From contig CACCLB010000006.1 in NCBI GenBank assembly GCA_902546725.1, positions 56,817 to 120,816 of the forward strand: DNA of 64,000 nt, written 5' to 3'. This document shows, piece by piece, positions 33,044 to 42,445 of the stretch. The DNA is from an uncultured Bacteroidota bacterium. GTDB taxonomy: Bacteria > Bacteroidota > Bacteroidia > Flavobacteriales > Flavobacteriaceae. Below the pieces are notes generated by a model. That model ran no database searches and was not told where the DNA came from. It worked only from the letters and a program-made list of their open reading frames with translations. Numbering within the stretch: the first letter of the stretch is position 1; each line of letters begins with the position of its first letter. The position numbers and the translations under genes are program-made.

Positions 33044-34231
33044 ATGCGACTTTTAGAACAGCAAAACTTTAAAAATGAACGCGCCGTTATTCGTGTTGAT
33101 TTTAACGTCCCGCTTAACGAAGAATTAGAAGTAACGGACAAAACTAGAATACAAGCAGCAAAACCAACAATTGAATACATCCTTTCTCAAGGCGGAAGCT
33201 GTGTATTATTATCCCATTTGGGGCGTCCTGATGGAAGGGATCCCAAGTTATCTTTAGAGCACATTGTTAGTGAAGTCTCAAGTATATTGGGGGTAGATGT
33301 AAACTTTTGCAGTCAGGTTGTAGGAGCCGAAGCCGAAGCACAAGCGACTGCTTTAAAGCCTAGAGAGGTTTTACTAATGGAAAATTTAAGATATCATAAA
33401 GAAGAAACTAAAGGAGATGAAGCATTTGCTCAACAACTCGCTCGCTTAGGGACTGTTTACGTCAACGATGCTTTTGGAACAGCTCATAGAGCACATGCAT
33501 CCACAACTATAATGGCAAAATATTTTGAAGGCAAAAAATGCTTTGGTTCTCTATTAGCAAGTGAAGTAAAAGCAATCGAAAAGGTTATGAAAGACGGGGA
33601 ATCACCCGTTGTTGCAATCCTGGGAGGGGCGAAAGTATCCTCTAAAATTACCATTATAGAATCCTTGTTAGACAAAGTAGATCATCTAATCATTGGCGGT
33701 GGAATGGTTTATACGTTTACAAAAGCCCAAGGAGGTACTGTTGGAAATTCAATCTGTGAGCCAGATTATTGCGACTATGCTCTAGAGCTTTTGGAAAAAG
33801 CCAAGGCAAAGGGCGTTGAAATTCATTTACCCGTAGATGTGATTGCAGGAGACGATTTTAGCAATGATGCAAATCAGAAAGTTTTTGAGAGTAACAGCAT
33901 AGCTGACGGCTGGGAAGGGTTGGATGCAGGACCTAAAAGCTGTGAAATTTTTCGCGAACTTATTTTGAAGTGCAAGACTATTTTGTGGAACGGACCTTTA
34001 GGGGTATTTGAATTTCCAAATTTTGCTCAGGGGACAATTTCCATCGGAGAATCCATAGGAGAAGCAACGAAATCAGGAGCTTTTTCACTGGTAGGAGGAG
34101 GGGACTCTGTAGCTGCTGTTAAGCAATTTGGACTAGCTCCCAAAATGAGTTATATTAGTACTGGAGGAGGAGCAATGCTTGAGAGTCTAGAGGGTAAAAC
34201 ACTCCCTGGAATTGCCGCCTTAAATGAATAA
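33044..34231 (+). CDS. pgk: Phosphoglycerate kinase
   Basis: This is a 395-residue glycolytic kinase of normal length. N-domain substrate site: RVDFNVPLNE, LLSHLGRPDG and LLMENLRYHKEE. Nucleotide site: AILGGAKVSSKI, WNGPLGVFEF and SLVGGGDSVAA. It transfers phosphate from 1,3-bisphosphoglycerate to ADP. It carries its own promoter box. The following lipoprotein gene starts within 40 bases, so the two may be co-transcribed. Confidence 0.97.
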   Translation: MRLLEQQNFKNERAVIRVDFNVPLNEELEVTDKTRIQAAKPTIEYILSQGGSCVLLSHLGRPDGRDPKLSLEHIVSEVSSILGVDVNFCSQVVGAEAEAQATALKPREVLLMENLRYHKEETKGDEAFAQQLARLGTVYVNDAFGTAHRAHASTTIMAKYFEGKKCFGSLLASEVKAIEKVMKDGESPVVAILGGAKVSSKITIIESLLDKVDHLIIGGGMVYTFTKAQGGTVGNSICEPDYCDYALELLEKAKAKGVEIHLPVDVIAGDDFSNDANQKVFESNSIADGWEGLDAGPKSCEIFRELILKCKTILWNGPLGVFEFPNFAQGTISIGESIGEATKSGAFSLVGGGDSVAAVKQFGLAPKMSYISTGGGAMLESLEGKTLPGIAALNE

Positions 34232-34268
34232 ATTAAAAAGCGAACAGCTCAATAAACTCAAATTACCA

Positions 34269-35246
34269 ATGAAAACACTGACGTATACGGTTCTTATTGT
34301 TATTAGTTTTTTGCTTTCTTGTCAGGATAAGATTGACAGAAAAAACGCCTATGTTCCGGAGTCAAGTGGGAATTTGAACCACGTAAACATTGTCATGTCA
34401 GAAAAAGATTGGAATTCTAGTCTAGGAGAGGCTGTGAGAAATGAATTACAACAGATTTATGAAGGACTTCCAATTGACGAGCCCCAATACAGTTTAAATT
34501 ATTTAAATCCTAAAACCTTTACGGGTTTCGCCAGACAGGGACGAAATGTAGTTTGGTTTCAAAAGGACACTCTCGCACAATTTCAGTTGGCTCAAAACCA
34601 ATTTGCACGGCCTCAAATTTTAGCCAGTATTACTGGGGAGGATGCTGAAATTCAACAATTCTTTTTTGAAGAAAATGCCTCTTTGTTAAGAAGGACCATA
34701 GCTGAAAATGAACGTAAAGAGAAAATGAGGAGGATCAATAAATCACTGACCACAGAGAAAACTTTAAGTGACCGTTTTGGAATCAAAATGGATTACCCTT
34801 CTGCATACGAAACCGTTAAAGACACGACCAATTTTGTTTGGATTCAAAAGCCCATACGCAAGGGACATTTAAATATCATTGCATACACTCTTGATCCTAA
34901 TACAATAAGCACCAAGTTCAACAAACAAATTTTGGACATACGCGACTCTATTGGAAAACTCTATGTGCCGGGGAGGTTAAAGGGCAGTTATTTTATCACA
35001 GAAAGAGCTTTTCGACCTTATTTTTTTCAGACGAAACTCGATGGTAAACCAACCTACTTAACCAAAGGAACATGGGAGGTCGCGAACGACTTTATGGCTG
35101 GACCCTTTGTAAACTATGCTATTAAGGACAGCGTTTATAACAGATGGATAGTAGTGGAAGGTTTTGCTTTTGCTCCTTCGGCAAATAAACGGGAGTATAT
35201 GTTTGAATTAAATACTATTCTTAGCTCGTTCAAACAATTGAACTAA
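34269..35246 (+). CDS. DUF4837 family lipoprotein
   Basis: This is a 325-residue protein with a lipoprotein signal peptide; the lipobox is FLLSCQD with the lipidated Cys at about residue 19. It matches the DUF4837 family of Bacteroidota as I remember it ([19 protein letters not shown] near the mature start, [13 protein letters not shown] late). The function is unknown. An in-frame start lies 45 bases further upstream, overlapping pgk, but the ATG at 34269 gives the signal peptide directly. It shares a CTAA tetramer with the convergent tatA stop. Confidence 0.8.
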   Translation: MKTLTYTVLIVISFLLSCQDKIDRKNAYVPESSGNLNHVNIVMSEKDWNSSLGEAVRNELQQIYEGLPIDEPQYSLNYLNPKTFTGFARQGRNVVWFQKDTLAQFQLAQNQFARPQILASITGEDAEIQQFFFEENASLLRRTIAENERKEKMRRINKSLTTEKTLSDRFGIKMDYPSAYETVKDTTNFVWIQKPIRKGHLNIIAYTLDPNTISTKFNKQILDIRDSIGKLYVPGRLKGSYFITERAFRPYFFQTKLDGKPTYLTKGTWEVANDFMAGPFVNYAIKDSVYNRWIVVEGFAFAPSANKREYMFELNTILSSFKQLN

Positions 35247-35440
35247 GCTTTTTTCTCCTCTTCTACCTTAGGCTTTTCTTCCTCTTCTTTAGTAGCATTT
35301 TTAAATTCTTTAATACCACTACCGAGGCCTTTCATAAGTTCCGGAATTTTACGTCCGCCAAAAAGCAACAGCACTACTGCAATGATTAAAATAATTTGCG
35401 GTCCACCGATCATACCTAAAAATGTTAAAGACAACATCAT
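35243..35440 (-). CDS. tatA: Twin-arginine translocase subunit TatA
   Basis: This is a 65-residue protein with one membrane helix ([14 protein letters not shown]), then the hinge [20 protein letters not shown] that forms the amphipathic helix, and a charged Glu/Lys tail. TatA oligomers form the export path for folded proteins at the inner membrane. No tatC is adjacent, which is common in this phylum. Two consecutive Met codons make the start 35440 or 35437. A -7 box lies 17 bases upstream. Confidence 0.93.
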   Translation of the reverse strand: MMLSLTFLGMIGGPQIILIIAVVLLLFGGRKIPELMKGLGSGIKEFKNATKEEEEKPKVEEEKKA

Positions 35441-35457
35441 TGATTTGTTATTTTAAA

Positions 35458-35465
35458 CAAATGTA
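35458..35465 (-). promoter_or_regulatory. -7 box for tatA
   Basis: Minus-strand TACATTTG, 17 bases before the first tatA ATG. Confidence 0.5.
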
Positions 35466-35530
35466 CAGAAATATTTAGTTTCCCAAACATGAAAATAGAA
35501 AGAGGCATATTACCCAGATAAAGGATTCCG

Positions 35531-35538
35531 TATCTTTG
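35531..35538 (+). promoter_or_regulatory. -7 box TATCTTTG for the M23 peptidase operon
   Basis: TATCTTTG ends 8 bases before the ATG at 35547. Confidence 0.55.
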
Positions 35539-35546
35539 TTTTTGAT

Positions 35547-36425
35547 ATGGATAGAAAAGACAGCAAAAAAAGCACTTTTTTTAAAAAATTGACCACACCC
35601 TACCGTATGGTGATTATCAATGAAGAAACCTTTGAGGAGCGAACCCAATACAGAATCACTAAGCTTTCCCTACTATTGGCAACTTTATTTGGCATAGTGG
35701 CACTAGTTAGTCTCGTATTTTCTACCGTGGCTTATACTCCTTTAAAAGAATATATTCCAGGTTACGATTCCTCTGAATTGAGAAAGCAAGCTGTTCAAAA
35801 CCTTTTCGTTACCGATTCATTAATTACACTTTACAATCAAAATTTACAATATCTCAACGCAGTTCGTTCTGTATTGAATGAAGAGATTTCCTTAGAAGAT
35901 CCAGAACTTACAGATCAAAGTCTTCAAGTAGACAATCAAGATGCTCCTGAATTTATTTCATCTATTCCAGAGGATTCTTTACTAAGAGCTTTCGTTTCTC
36001 AGCAAGACAAGTACAATCCAGACCTCAGCAGCTCAAATGTTGCTTTGGAAACACTACTGTTACCGCCAGCATTAGGACCCATTTCTCAAGAGTTTAATCC
36101 CGAAGAGGGACATTATGCAGTTGATATTGTATTGGAGAAAAACACACCCATTAAAGCCATTTCAGACGGGAGGGTGATATTTGCTGAATGGACAGCTCAG
36201 ACGGGATATGTAATTATATTAGAGCACAGCAAAGGCATTTTATCTGTTTACAAGCACAATGCCGCCTTGAGCAAAGAACAGGGGGATGTGGTTCAGGGAG
36301 GAGAAGTGATCGCACTAGCCGGGAATACAGGTTTATTAACTACGGGTTTTCATTTGCATTTCGAGCTATGGGTAGAGGGATACCCCATGGATCCTAAAAA
36401 CTTTTTTAATTTTTCTGAAGAATGA
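35547..36425 (+). CDS. M23 family metallopeptidase, membrane anchored
   Basis: This is a 292-residue protein. A cytoplasmic N-terminus is followed by a membrane helix (about 36-58), a stalk (about 80-165), and a LytM domain with intact zinc ligands: HYAVD (His and Asp) and the HLHFE motif near the end. It should cleave peptidoglycan cross-bridges in the periplasm. In flavobacteria this gene commonly sits before the GH3-like gene, and here their coding regions overlap by 4 bases (ATGA). Confidence 0.9.
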   Translation: MDRKDSKKSTFFKKLTTPYRMVIINEETFEERTQYRITKLSLLLATLFGIVALVSLVFSTVAYTPLKEYIPGYDSSELRKQAVQNLFVTDSLITLYNQNLQYLNAVRSVLNEEISLEDPELTDQSLQVDNQDAPEFISSIPEDSLLRAFVSQQDKYNPDLSSSNVALETLLLPPALGPISQEFNPEEGHYAVDIVLEKNTPIKAISDGRVIFAEWTAQTGYVIILEHSKGILSVYKHNAALSKEQGDVVQGGEVIALAGNTGLLTTGFHLHFELWVEGYPMDPKNFFNFSEE

Positions 36426-37921
36426 TAAAAGCTTTTGCTGCTAAAATTTATGCTGCTTTAATGCATAAGAAAAACCAAAAGTGGATCAACAATCCCTTGG
36501 ATGCTCAAACCAAAGTTTTCAAAGAATTAATACAAAAAGGCTTAAAAACAAAATTTGGGAAAGATCACGGTTTCCAAAAAGTTACTGACACAGAAAGTTT
36601 CAGAGCCAGTGTTCCTGTTCGGGATTACGAAGAACTACGCCCTTATATAGATCAAGTTTTAGAAGGAGAAGCGGATGTTTTATGGCCTGGAAGGCCGTTG
36701 TATTACGCCAAGTCAAGCGGAACCACTTCTGGCGCAAAATACATACCTATTACGGGAGATTCCATGCCTCAACACATTCGGGCAGCTAGAGAAGCATTGC
36801 TTAATTATATACACCAAACGGGGAGTACAAAAGCAATAAACGGGAGGCACATTTTTCTTCAAGGCAGCCCTGTACTCGAGGATAAAAATGGAGTTGCCTT
36901 AGGACGTTTGTCTGGGATTGTAGCACATTATGTTCCTGCTTACCTCCAAAAAAACAGAATGCCCAGCTGGGAAACGAACTGTATAGAGGATTGGGAAACC
37001 AAGGTGGATGCCATCGTGGACGAGACTTTAAAAGAAAACATGACCATTATAGGAGGCATTCCGTCCTGGGTTCAAATGTATTTTGAGAGGCTGATTCAAA
37101 AAACAGGTAAAGCCGTAGGGGAGCTTTTTCCAAACTTTTCACTTTTTGTTTATGGTGGAGTAAACTTCGAACCCTATAGAGGAATTTTTAAAAAATTAAT
37201 CGGAAGAACACCAGACAGTATAGAGTTTTACCCTGCCTCAGAAGGCTTTTTTGCCTATCAAGACAGTCAGTCAGATAAGGGATTACTATTGCTTTTGAAC
37301 CATGGTGTTTTTTATGAATTCATAGTAGCATCAAGCTTTTTTGAAAAGGAGCAAGAATTCCACTCATTGGAAGAGGTCCAAGTAGGGGTCAATTATGTCA
37401 TGATTATTTCGACCACAGCTGGTTTGTGGAGGTACAATATTGGTGATACGATACAGTTTACTTCTTTAGACCCATTTAAAGTCATAGTGAGTGGTAGAAT
37501 CAAACATTTTATATCTGCCTTTGGAGAACACGTAATTGTAAGTGAGGTAGAGCAAGCCCTTCAAAAAGCAGTTGAGGGAGAGGAAAATGATGTAACTATA
37601 CGAGAGTTTACGGTTGCACCTCAGATCAAACCCAAGTCGGGACTTCCCTATCACGAATGGTTTATTGAGTTTGATCAAGAACCATCAAATATTGAAGCAT
37701 TTGCATTGCATATCGATAAGCAGATGCAGCACAAAAACATTTATTACGACGACTTAATCAAGGGGAATATTCTACGCCCATTAGTGATTCAAAAAGTAAA
37801 GCGTGACGGGTTTCAAAGCTATATGAAAAGTATTGGAAAATTGGGAGGTCAGAATAAGGTTCCGCGGGTTTCAGACAATAGAAAAATAGCGGATGCTCTT
37901 GTTTCCTTTATAAAAGAATAA
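36422..37921 (+). CDS. GH3-like acyl-adenylate/amide synthetase family protein
   Basis: This is a 499-residue protein of the GH3 family, named after plant auxin-amido synthetases. The ATP motif is YAKSSGTTSGAKYIPI, the middle motif FYPASEGFFAYQ corresponds to YxxSEG, and LWRYNIGDTIQFTS corresponds to YRxGDxV. The family adenylates a carboxylic acid and joins it to an amino acid in plants; bacterial substrates are unknown. It overlaps the M23 gene by 4 bases and is followed 10 bases later by a glycosyltransferase gene. Confidence 0.85.
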   Translation: MIKAFAAKIYAALMHKKNQKWINNPLDAQTKVFKELIQKGLKTKFGKDHGFQKVTDTESFRASVPVRDYEELRPYIDQVLEGEADVLWPGRPLYYAKSSGTTSGAKYIPITGDSMPQHIRAAREALLNYIHQTGSTKAINGRHIFLQGSPVLEDKNGVALGRLSGIVAHYVPAYLQKNRMPSWETNCIEDWETKVDAIVDETLKENMTIIGGIPSWVQMYFERLIQKTGKAVGELFPNFSLFVYGGVNFEPYRGIFKKLIGRTPDSIEFYPASEGFFAYQDSQSDKGLLLLLNHGVFYEFIVASSFFEKEQEFHSLEEVQVGVNYVMIISTTAGLWRYNIGDTIQFTSLDPFKVIVSGRIKHFISAFGEHVIVSEVEQALQKAVEGEENDVTIREFTVAPQIKPKSGLPYHEWFIEFDQEPSNIEAFALHIDKQMQHKNIYYDDLIKGNILRPLVIQKVKRDGFQSYMKSIGKLGGQNKVPRVSDNRKIADALVSFIKE

Positions 37922-37931
37922 GTAAAAATAA

Positions 37932-38999
37932 ATGAGCCAAAAAAAGGTCATGTTAGTTTACAGTTTAAAAAACACCTTTGTTTTAAAAGACAGCTTACTC
38001 CTAAAGCAAATGGGGTATGAGGTGTTGTTGATTCAGTCAGCTCCGCACAGTGATGTGGTAAGATTTTTTTGGAATAGAATTAGGGAACTTATTTTGGGCT
38101 TTTATTATATAATCAAGTCAGAGGTAGTTTACAGTTGGTTTAACGACTACCATTCCACAGCTGCCATATTTTGGGCGAATTGTTTTAACAAGCGAAGCGT
38201 CATCATCGTAGGAGGATACGATGCAGTATCCAGCAAAAAACTTGATTATGGGATTTTTTTAAAGAATAATTTAAGACAGTCACTAGCTCGGTGGAATTAT
38301 AAAAATGCAAGTGAAATTTGGGTAGTACATAAAAGCTTGTCAGAAGGATGCACATCAGCAACAAACCAGGATAAAACAGAATCTGGAATTTTAAATTTTA
38401 TGCCTGATCTAAAAACACCAATCCGGGAGGTACCGACTGCTTATGACGATACCTTTTGGCAAAGAGAAGGGAATAAAACATCCAATAGTATTTTAACAGT
38501 TGCCAATATTGCAGATAAGCGAACCTATGAACGAAAAGGAATCCCTCTTTTTGTTAAGTTGGCGGAGGCCTTGCCGAATTACAATTTTACCATAGCTGGA
38601 ATTCAGACAAAACCAAAAGACTTTGAATCACTCCCAAAAAACATTCGTCTTTTGGGAACTTTAGATCGGGAGGGGTTAAAAAAAGAAAACAGCAGGCATC
38701 AATTTTATTTTCAAGGATCCCAAATTGAGGGACTTCCAAATGTACTGTGTGAGGCGATGTTATGTGAATGTATTCCCTTGGGCAATAGTGTCTTTGGAAT
38801 ACCAGATGCGATAGGAGCTACGGGACATATTTTTGAGGGGGCTAAAGCTTTGGCAAGTGTAATAGAATTTGTAGAGCGTATAAAGAACACCACTGAATTG
38901 GGAGAAAAAGCAAGGGAAAGAATCAAAAATCACTATCCCATAAGACGAAGAGCAGAAGCTTTTGAGAAATCATTAAACCTTACTGAAGATGAAAACTAA
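37932..38999 (+). CDS. Glycosyltransferase, GT4-like
   Basis: This is a 355-residue GT-B glycosyltransferase. The C-terminal nucleotide-sugar domain has ILTVANIADKRTYERKGI at its start and the EGLPNVLCEAM element with the E-x7-E pattern of family 4. The acceptor and sugar are unknown, but its pairing with a pyruvyl transferase gene, which starts 11 bases inside its end, points to a surface polysaccharide or wall-associated glycan. No membrane helices are visible. Confidence 0.82.
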   Translation: MSQKKVMLVYSLKNTFVLKDSLLLKQMGYEVLLIQSAPHSDVVRFFWNRIRELILGFYYIIKSEVVYSWFNDYHSTAAIFWANCFNKRSVIIVGGYDAVSSKKLDYGIFLKNNLRQSLARWNYKNASEIWVVHKSLSEGCTSATNQDKTESGILNFMPDLKTPIREVPTAYDDTFWQREGNKTSNSILTVANIADKRTYERKGIPLFVKLAEALPNYNFTIAGIQTKPKDFESLPKNIRLLGTLDREGLKKENSRHQFYFQGSQIEGLPNVLCEAMLCECIPLGNSVFGIPDAIGATGHIFEGAKALASVIEFVERIKNTTELGEKARERIKNHYPIRRRAEAFEKSLNLTEDEN

Positions 39000-39948
39000 G
39001 GCAGCAGTATTGGGCTATCCGAACTCTAATAATTTGGGAGATTTTATCCAAAGCATTGCTGCTAGTCAATGGATTGGTTCAAAAGAAGTGTTGTCCATTG
39101 ATCGTGATCAATTACATCGTTATAATGGCCCTAAAGCCAGATTATTGATGAATGGATGGTTTATGGAAGAACCCCAAAACTGGCCTCCTTCAGATCAAAT
39201 AATCCCCCTTTTCATCTCTTTTCATTTAAACCCTACAGCAGAAAAAGGGATGCTTAGCCCTCAGGGAATTCGTTATTTTATAATGAATGAACCCATTGGG
39301 TGTAGAGATTTATACACTCAAAATACACTGAGAAATCACGGAATACAAACGTATTTTTCAGGCTGCTTGACACTGAGTTTAAAAAGAGAAAACTTTATAA
39401 AAAAGGATCAAGAGCGAAAAGGTATTTTAGTTATTAGTCCCTTAGAACGACTGCTTCCTCAACAAGATACTTCAAAAAAAGGTGGACTAAAACGCCTATT
39501 TATAAGTACACTACAACTGATAAAGCAACCCTTAAAACGTTCAAAATACAGCAAAGCGATAAAAATACTTGAGGCCTATTTAAGCCAAACGGATGAGGAA
39601 ATACAATACTGTAGCCAGCTTATGGACCCTGAAGCTCATACCGAAAAAGAGCGAATGGATGCAGCGCTAGCACAGTTAAAAGGTATAGCAAAAGCCAAGC
39701 TTGTAGTCAGCTCGAGGATACACTCCGCATTACCTGCTGTGGCTTTTGGAACACCAGTACTTTTTCTATCAGACGGTCTAGAGCACCCCAATCAAAAAAG
39801 CCGCTTACAAGGCATGGAATCGTTTTTTATTAGCACAACATCCCAGGAACTCGAAAATAAGCAGTTTGAAATACCTGAACCTAAAACAATCTCAAAGGAT
39901 ATTTTAGACCGTTTTAAGAAGGAGATAAGAGCTTTTTTAAAAGAATAG
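38989..39948 (+). CDS. Polysaccharide pyruvyl transferase family protein
   Basis: This is a 319-residue protein. The N-terminal AAVLGYPNSNNLGDFIQSIAA and the late SSRIHSALPAVAFGTPVLFL (RxH motif) are the signatures of the polysaccharide pyruvyl transferase family (CsaB/WcaK-like). Members add a pyruvate ketal from phosphoenolpyruvate to sugars; some act differently. It overlaps the upstream glycosyltransferase by 11 bases, so the two probably work on the same glycan. A 55-base gap separates it from purD. Confidence 0.82.
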   Translation: MKTKAAVLGYPNSNNLGDFIQSIAASQWIGSKEVLSIDRDQLHRYNGPKARLLMNGWFMEEPQNWPPSDQIIPLFISFHLNPTAEKGMLSPQGIRYFIMNEPIGCRDLYTQNTLRNHGIQTYFSGCLTLSLKRENFIKKDQERKGILVISPLERLLPQQDTSKKGGLKRLFISTLQLIKQPLKRSKYSKAIKILEAYLSQTDEEIQYCSQLMDPEAHTEKERMDAALAQLKGIAKAKLVVSSRIHSALPAVAFGTPVLFLSDGLEHPNQKSRLQGMESFFISTTSQELENKQFEIPEPKTISKDILDRFKKEIRAFLKE

Positions 39949-39979
39949 AAATCCACCTATTGGAATAACTATTAGTGGT

Positions 39980-39987
39980 TATCTTTG
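39980..39987 (+). promoter_or_regulatory. -7 box TATCTTTG for purD
   Basis: TATCTTTG ends 16 bases before the purD ATG at 40004. Confidence 0.55.
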
Positions 39988-40003
39988 CGAAAATTATTTT
40001 ATA

Positions 40004-41269
40004 ATGAATGTATTGGTTATTGGTGGTGGAGGGAGAGAACATACCTTGTGTTGGAAATTAAGACAAAGTAAGGACTGTGATAAGTTATTTGCTGCACCAG
40101 GAAATGCTGGAACCGCAAAATGTGCAACAAACCTCCCCTTAGGTGTAACTGATTTTGAAGGGATCAAAAAAGCAGTACTCAACCATCAGATTGAGATGGT
40201 TGTCGTAGGCCCGGAAGAACCCTTAGTTAAAGGGATACACGATTTCTTTTTAGCGGATAAGGACTTGCAAAAGGTCGGAGTAATTGGTCCAGAAAAAGCT
40301 GCAGCAACCCTAGAGGGCAGCAAAGCCTTTGCTAAAGAATTTATGATGCGACACGCTATCCCAACGGCAGCCTATGCGGAATTTACCGCTTCAACTTTTG
40401 CTGAAGGAGAAGCCTATTTAGAAAAGACCAACCCTCCATATGTTTTAAAAGCAGACGGTCTAGCTGCTGGAAAAGGAGTGGTAATTTTAGAAAAGCTCGA
40501 GGATGCAAAAAGTGAATTGAGACGCATGCTTATAGATAAAAAGTTTGGCAGCGCCTCAACTAAAGTTGTGATTGAAGAATTTCTTTCAGGAATCGAACTT
40601 TCTTGTTTTGTGTTAACAGATGGAACATCTTATGTTACCCTTCCGATGGCAAAAGACTACAAGCGTATAGGTGAAGGAGATGTGGGGCTGAATACTGGAG
40701 GTATGGGGGCCATATCACCTGTTCCTTTTGTCACCGAAGCTTTTAAAAATAGAATAGATGCCGAAATTGTAAAGCCAACGATTGAAGGGCTCCAGAAAGA
40801 CGGAATGCCTTACAAAGGATTTGTATTTATTGGATTAATTAAAGTGGGCGAAATCCCCAAAGTAATCGAGTACAATGTTCGCCTTGGAGATCCTGAAACA
40901 GAAGTTGTATTGCCAAGATTAAAGACGGATTTAATGGCCCTATTTTCGGCAGTTCACCAAGGCCGCTTAGATGAAATAGAGCTGGAAGTTGAACCTCATT
41001 TTGCCGCGACGGTAATGGCAGTTTCAGGCGGTTATCCTGAAGCTTATGAAAAAGGGAAATCAATTAGTGGATTAGGAAAAACAGATATGGTTTTTCATGC
41101 GGGAACTCTAGGAGATGGCGATAGAGTCCTAACAAATGGCGGACGAGTACTCGCTGCTACTTCTTTTGGAAAAGATATTGATGAGGCAGTTCAAAAATCG
41201 TATGAGACCCTTGAGGGAATTTCTTTCGAAGGAATGTATTACCGAAAAGATATAGGCTTTGATTTATAA
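40004..41269 (+). CDS. purD: Phosphoribosylamine-glycine ligase
   Basis: This is a 421-residue ATP-grasp enzyme. NVLVIGGGGREHTLCWKL at the start, VLKADGLAAGKGVV (ATP-grasp), GLNTGGMGAISP and YNVRLGDPETEVVLP (metal-binding) are conserved. It makes glycinamide ribonucleotide in purine synthesis. It is monocistronic with its own promoter box and overlaps the convergent small membrane protein gene by 6 bases. Confidence 0.96.
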   Translation: MNVLVIGGGGREHTLCWKLRQSKDCDKLFAAPGNAGTAKCATNLPLGVTDFEGIKKAVLNHQIEMVVVGPEEPLVKGIHDFFLADKDLQKVGVIGPEKAAATLEGSKAFAKEFMMRHAIPTAAYAEFTASTFAEGEAYLEKTNPPYVLKADGLAAGKGVVILEKLEDAKSELRRMLIDKKFGSASTKVVIEEFLSGIELSCFVLTDGTSYVTLPMAKDYKRIGEGDVGLNTGGMGAISPVPFVTEAFKNRIDAEIVKPTIEGLQKDGMPYKGFVFIGLIKVGEIPKVIEYNVRLGDPETEVVLPRLKTDLMALFSAVHQGRLDEIELEVEPHFAATVMAVSGGYPEAYEKGKSISGLGKTDMVFHAGTLGDGDRVLTNGGRVLAATSFGKDIDEAVQKSYETLEGISFEGMYYRKDIGFDL

Positions 41270-41494
41270 GAAAGAATGAGCAGAGGGATCTTTGTCTTCC
41301 TCTCCGTTCTTTTCAAACAAATTGAGTTGCAATACCCAATAAACCATAGCTGAAAATCCTACAATTAAAAAAATCCAGTTTACACTATTGGCTAGAGTCC
41401 AGTTTGTTTGCTCCAGTTGACGCAAAACGGTATAGGGAAGAAATAAGACTTCTTCAAACAACCAGGCGATACCTTCAAAAAAGTTTTTCATCAT
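41264..41494 (-). CDS. Small membrane protein (DUF6341-like)
   Basis: This is a 76-residue protein with one or two membrane segments; the clearest is WIFLIVGFSAMVYWVLQL (about 39-57). The C-terminus is acidic. It resembles the flavobacterial DUF6341 proteins that, as I remember, sit between purD and a DUF6427 gene; such proteins have been mislabelled uracil phosphoribosyltransferase. The function is unknown. Met codons at 41494 and 41491 are both possible starts. A -7 box lies 19 bases upstream. Confidence 0.7.
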   Translation of the reverse strand: MMKNFFEGIAWLFEEVLFLPYTVLRQLEQTNWTLANSVNWIFLIVGFSAMVYWVLQLNLFEKNGEEDKDPSAHSFL

Positions 41495-41513
41495 GAGTAG
41501 TTTACTTACCTTG

Positions 41514-41521
41514 CAAATTTA
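41514..41521 (-). promoter_or_regulatory. -7 box for the DUF6341-like gene
   Basis: Minus-strand TAAATTTG, 19 bases before the ATG at 41494. Confidence 0.4.
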
Positions 41522-41533
41522 AGAGAAACGAAT

Positions 41534-42445
41534 ATGGTAGCCAACCTTTTTCGCAAAACAAATTTAACTTCTTGGATCCTGAGTTTTGTGGGAATTTTTT
41601 TGGTTCTCAATTTTTTTCACACCAATCCGTCAGTATACAGAGAGGGGCAACTTTACACCAGCTTTTTCGCCCTTGGAAAGTCTTGTGTTGTCCTTTTGCT
41701 TATAGGAATTCTGATTTACACTAAAAGTAAAAACCGCTATGTAAATATCCCTCCTTTTATTTTGTTGTGCTTCCCTCTAGAGTTGTTGTTTATTCCAGCA
41801 GAGGGCATACAGTTTGATGGACTAATACTCAATGTATTTCTATTGATTACTTTTTTGGATCTTTCAACACTAGAAAGGACACGGGAGACCATAAAACCCC
41901 TATTCAACATCTCCTTGAACGTTACCCTTTTGACCTTTTTCGAGCCCAAATTATACCTATTGTTCTTCACGGTATTTCTTGTTTTAGTATTAAAAAAGCA
42001 GATCAATTTAAGGGCGATTTTGGCAGTAATTACTCCATTTTTAGTTATTAATTTATTGTTTTACACTTTTAAAGTAGTTTTCAATTTTGAGCATGATTGG
42101 GCTTTTTGGGAGATTGAAAAGGTAGTTTACAACCTAAATTCAGTTGAATTTTTAAGCTATTTAGCGTTTTGTTTGTTCATGCTTTTACTGATCTTATTTT
42201 CAAAGACCAGCCTTAGAATTATTGGATCAAACTTATCTTCTTTATTTCTATTAAACTTGATTGGGGTAGGCGCCCTTGTATTACTAGTGAATAATGAGGG
42301 ACCCTTCAACTTTTATGAAATCGTTCTATCTCCTTTAATTTTTATGACAGGTTTAGCTCTTGAAGGACGAAGTAATAGACAAGTAAACACACTGATTTAT
42401 ATACTTTTACTGCTAAAAGCGATTGTGATATTTTACTTACTGTAA
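41534..42445 (+). CDS. Polytopic membrane protein (DUF6427-like)
   Basis: This is a 303-residue protein with about eight hydrophobic helices spread over its whole length and no enzyme motif. It resembles the flavobacterial DUF6427 family, which I recall near purD. The pairing with the divergent DUF6341-like gene hints at a shared envelope role, but nothing in the sequence shows it. It abuts the convergent reductase gene with no spacer. Confidence 0.7.
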   Translation: MVANLFRKTNLTSWILSFVGIFLVLNFFHTNPSVYREGQLYTSFFALGKSCVVLLLIGILIYTKSKNRYVNIPPFILLCFPLELLFIPAEGIQFDGLILNVFLLITFLDLSTLERTRETIKPLFNISLNVTLLTFFEPKLYLLFFTVFLVLVLKKQINLRAILAVITPFLVINLLFYTFKVVFNFEHDWAFWEIEKVVYNLNSVEFLSYLAFCLFMLLLILFSKTSLRIIGSNLSSLFLLNLIGVGALVLLVNNEGPFNFYEIVLSPLIFMTGLALEGRSNRQVNTLIYILLLLKAIVIFYLL

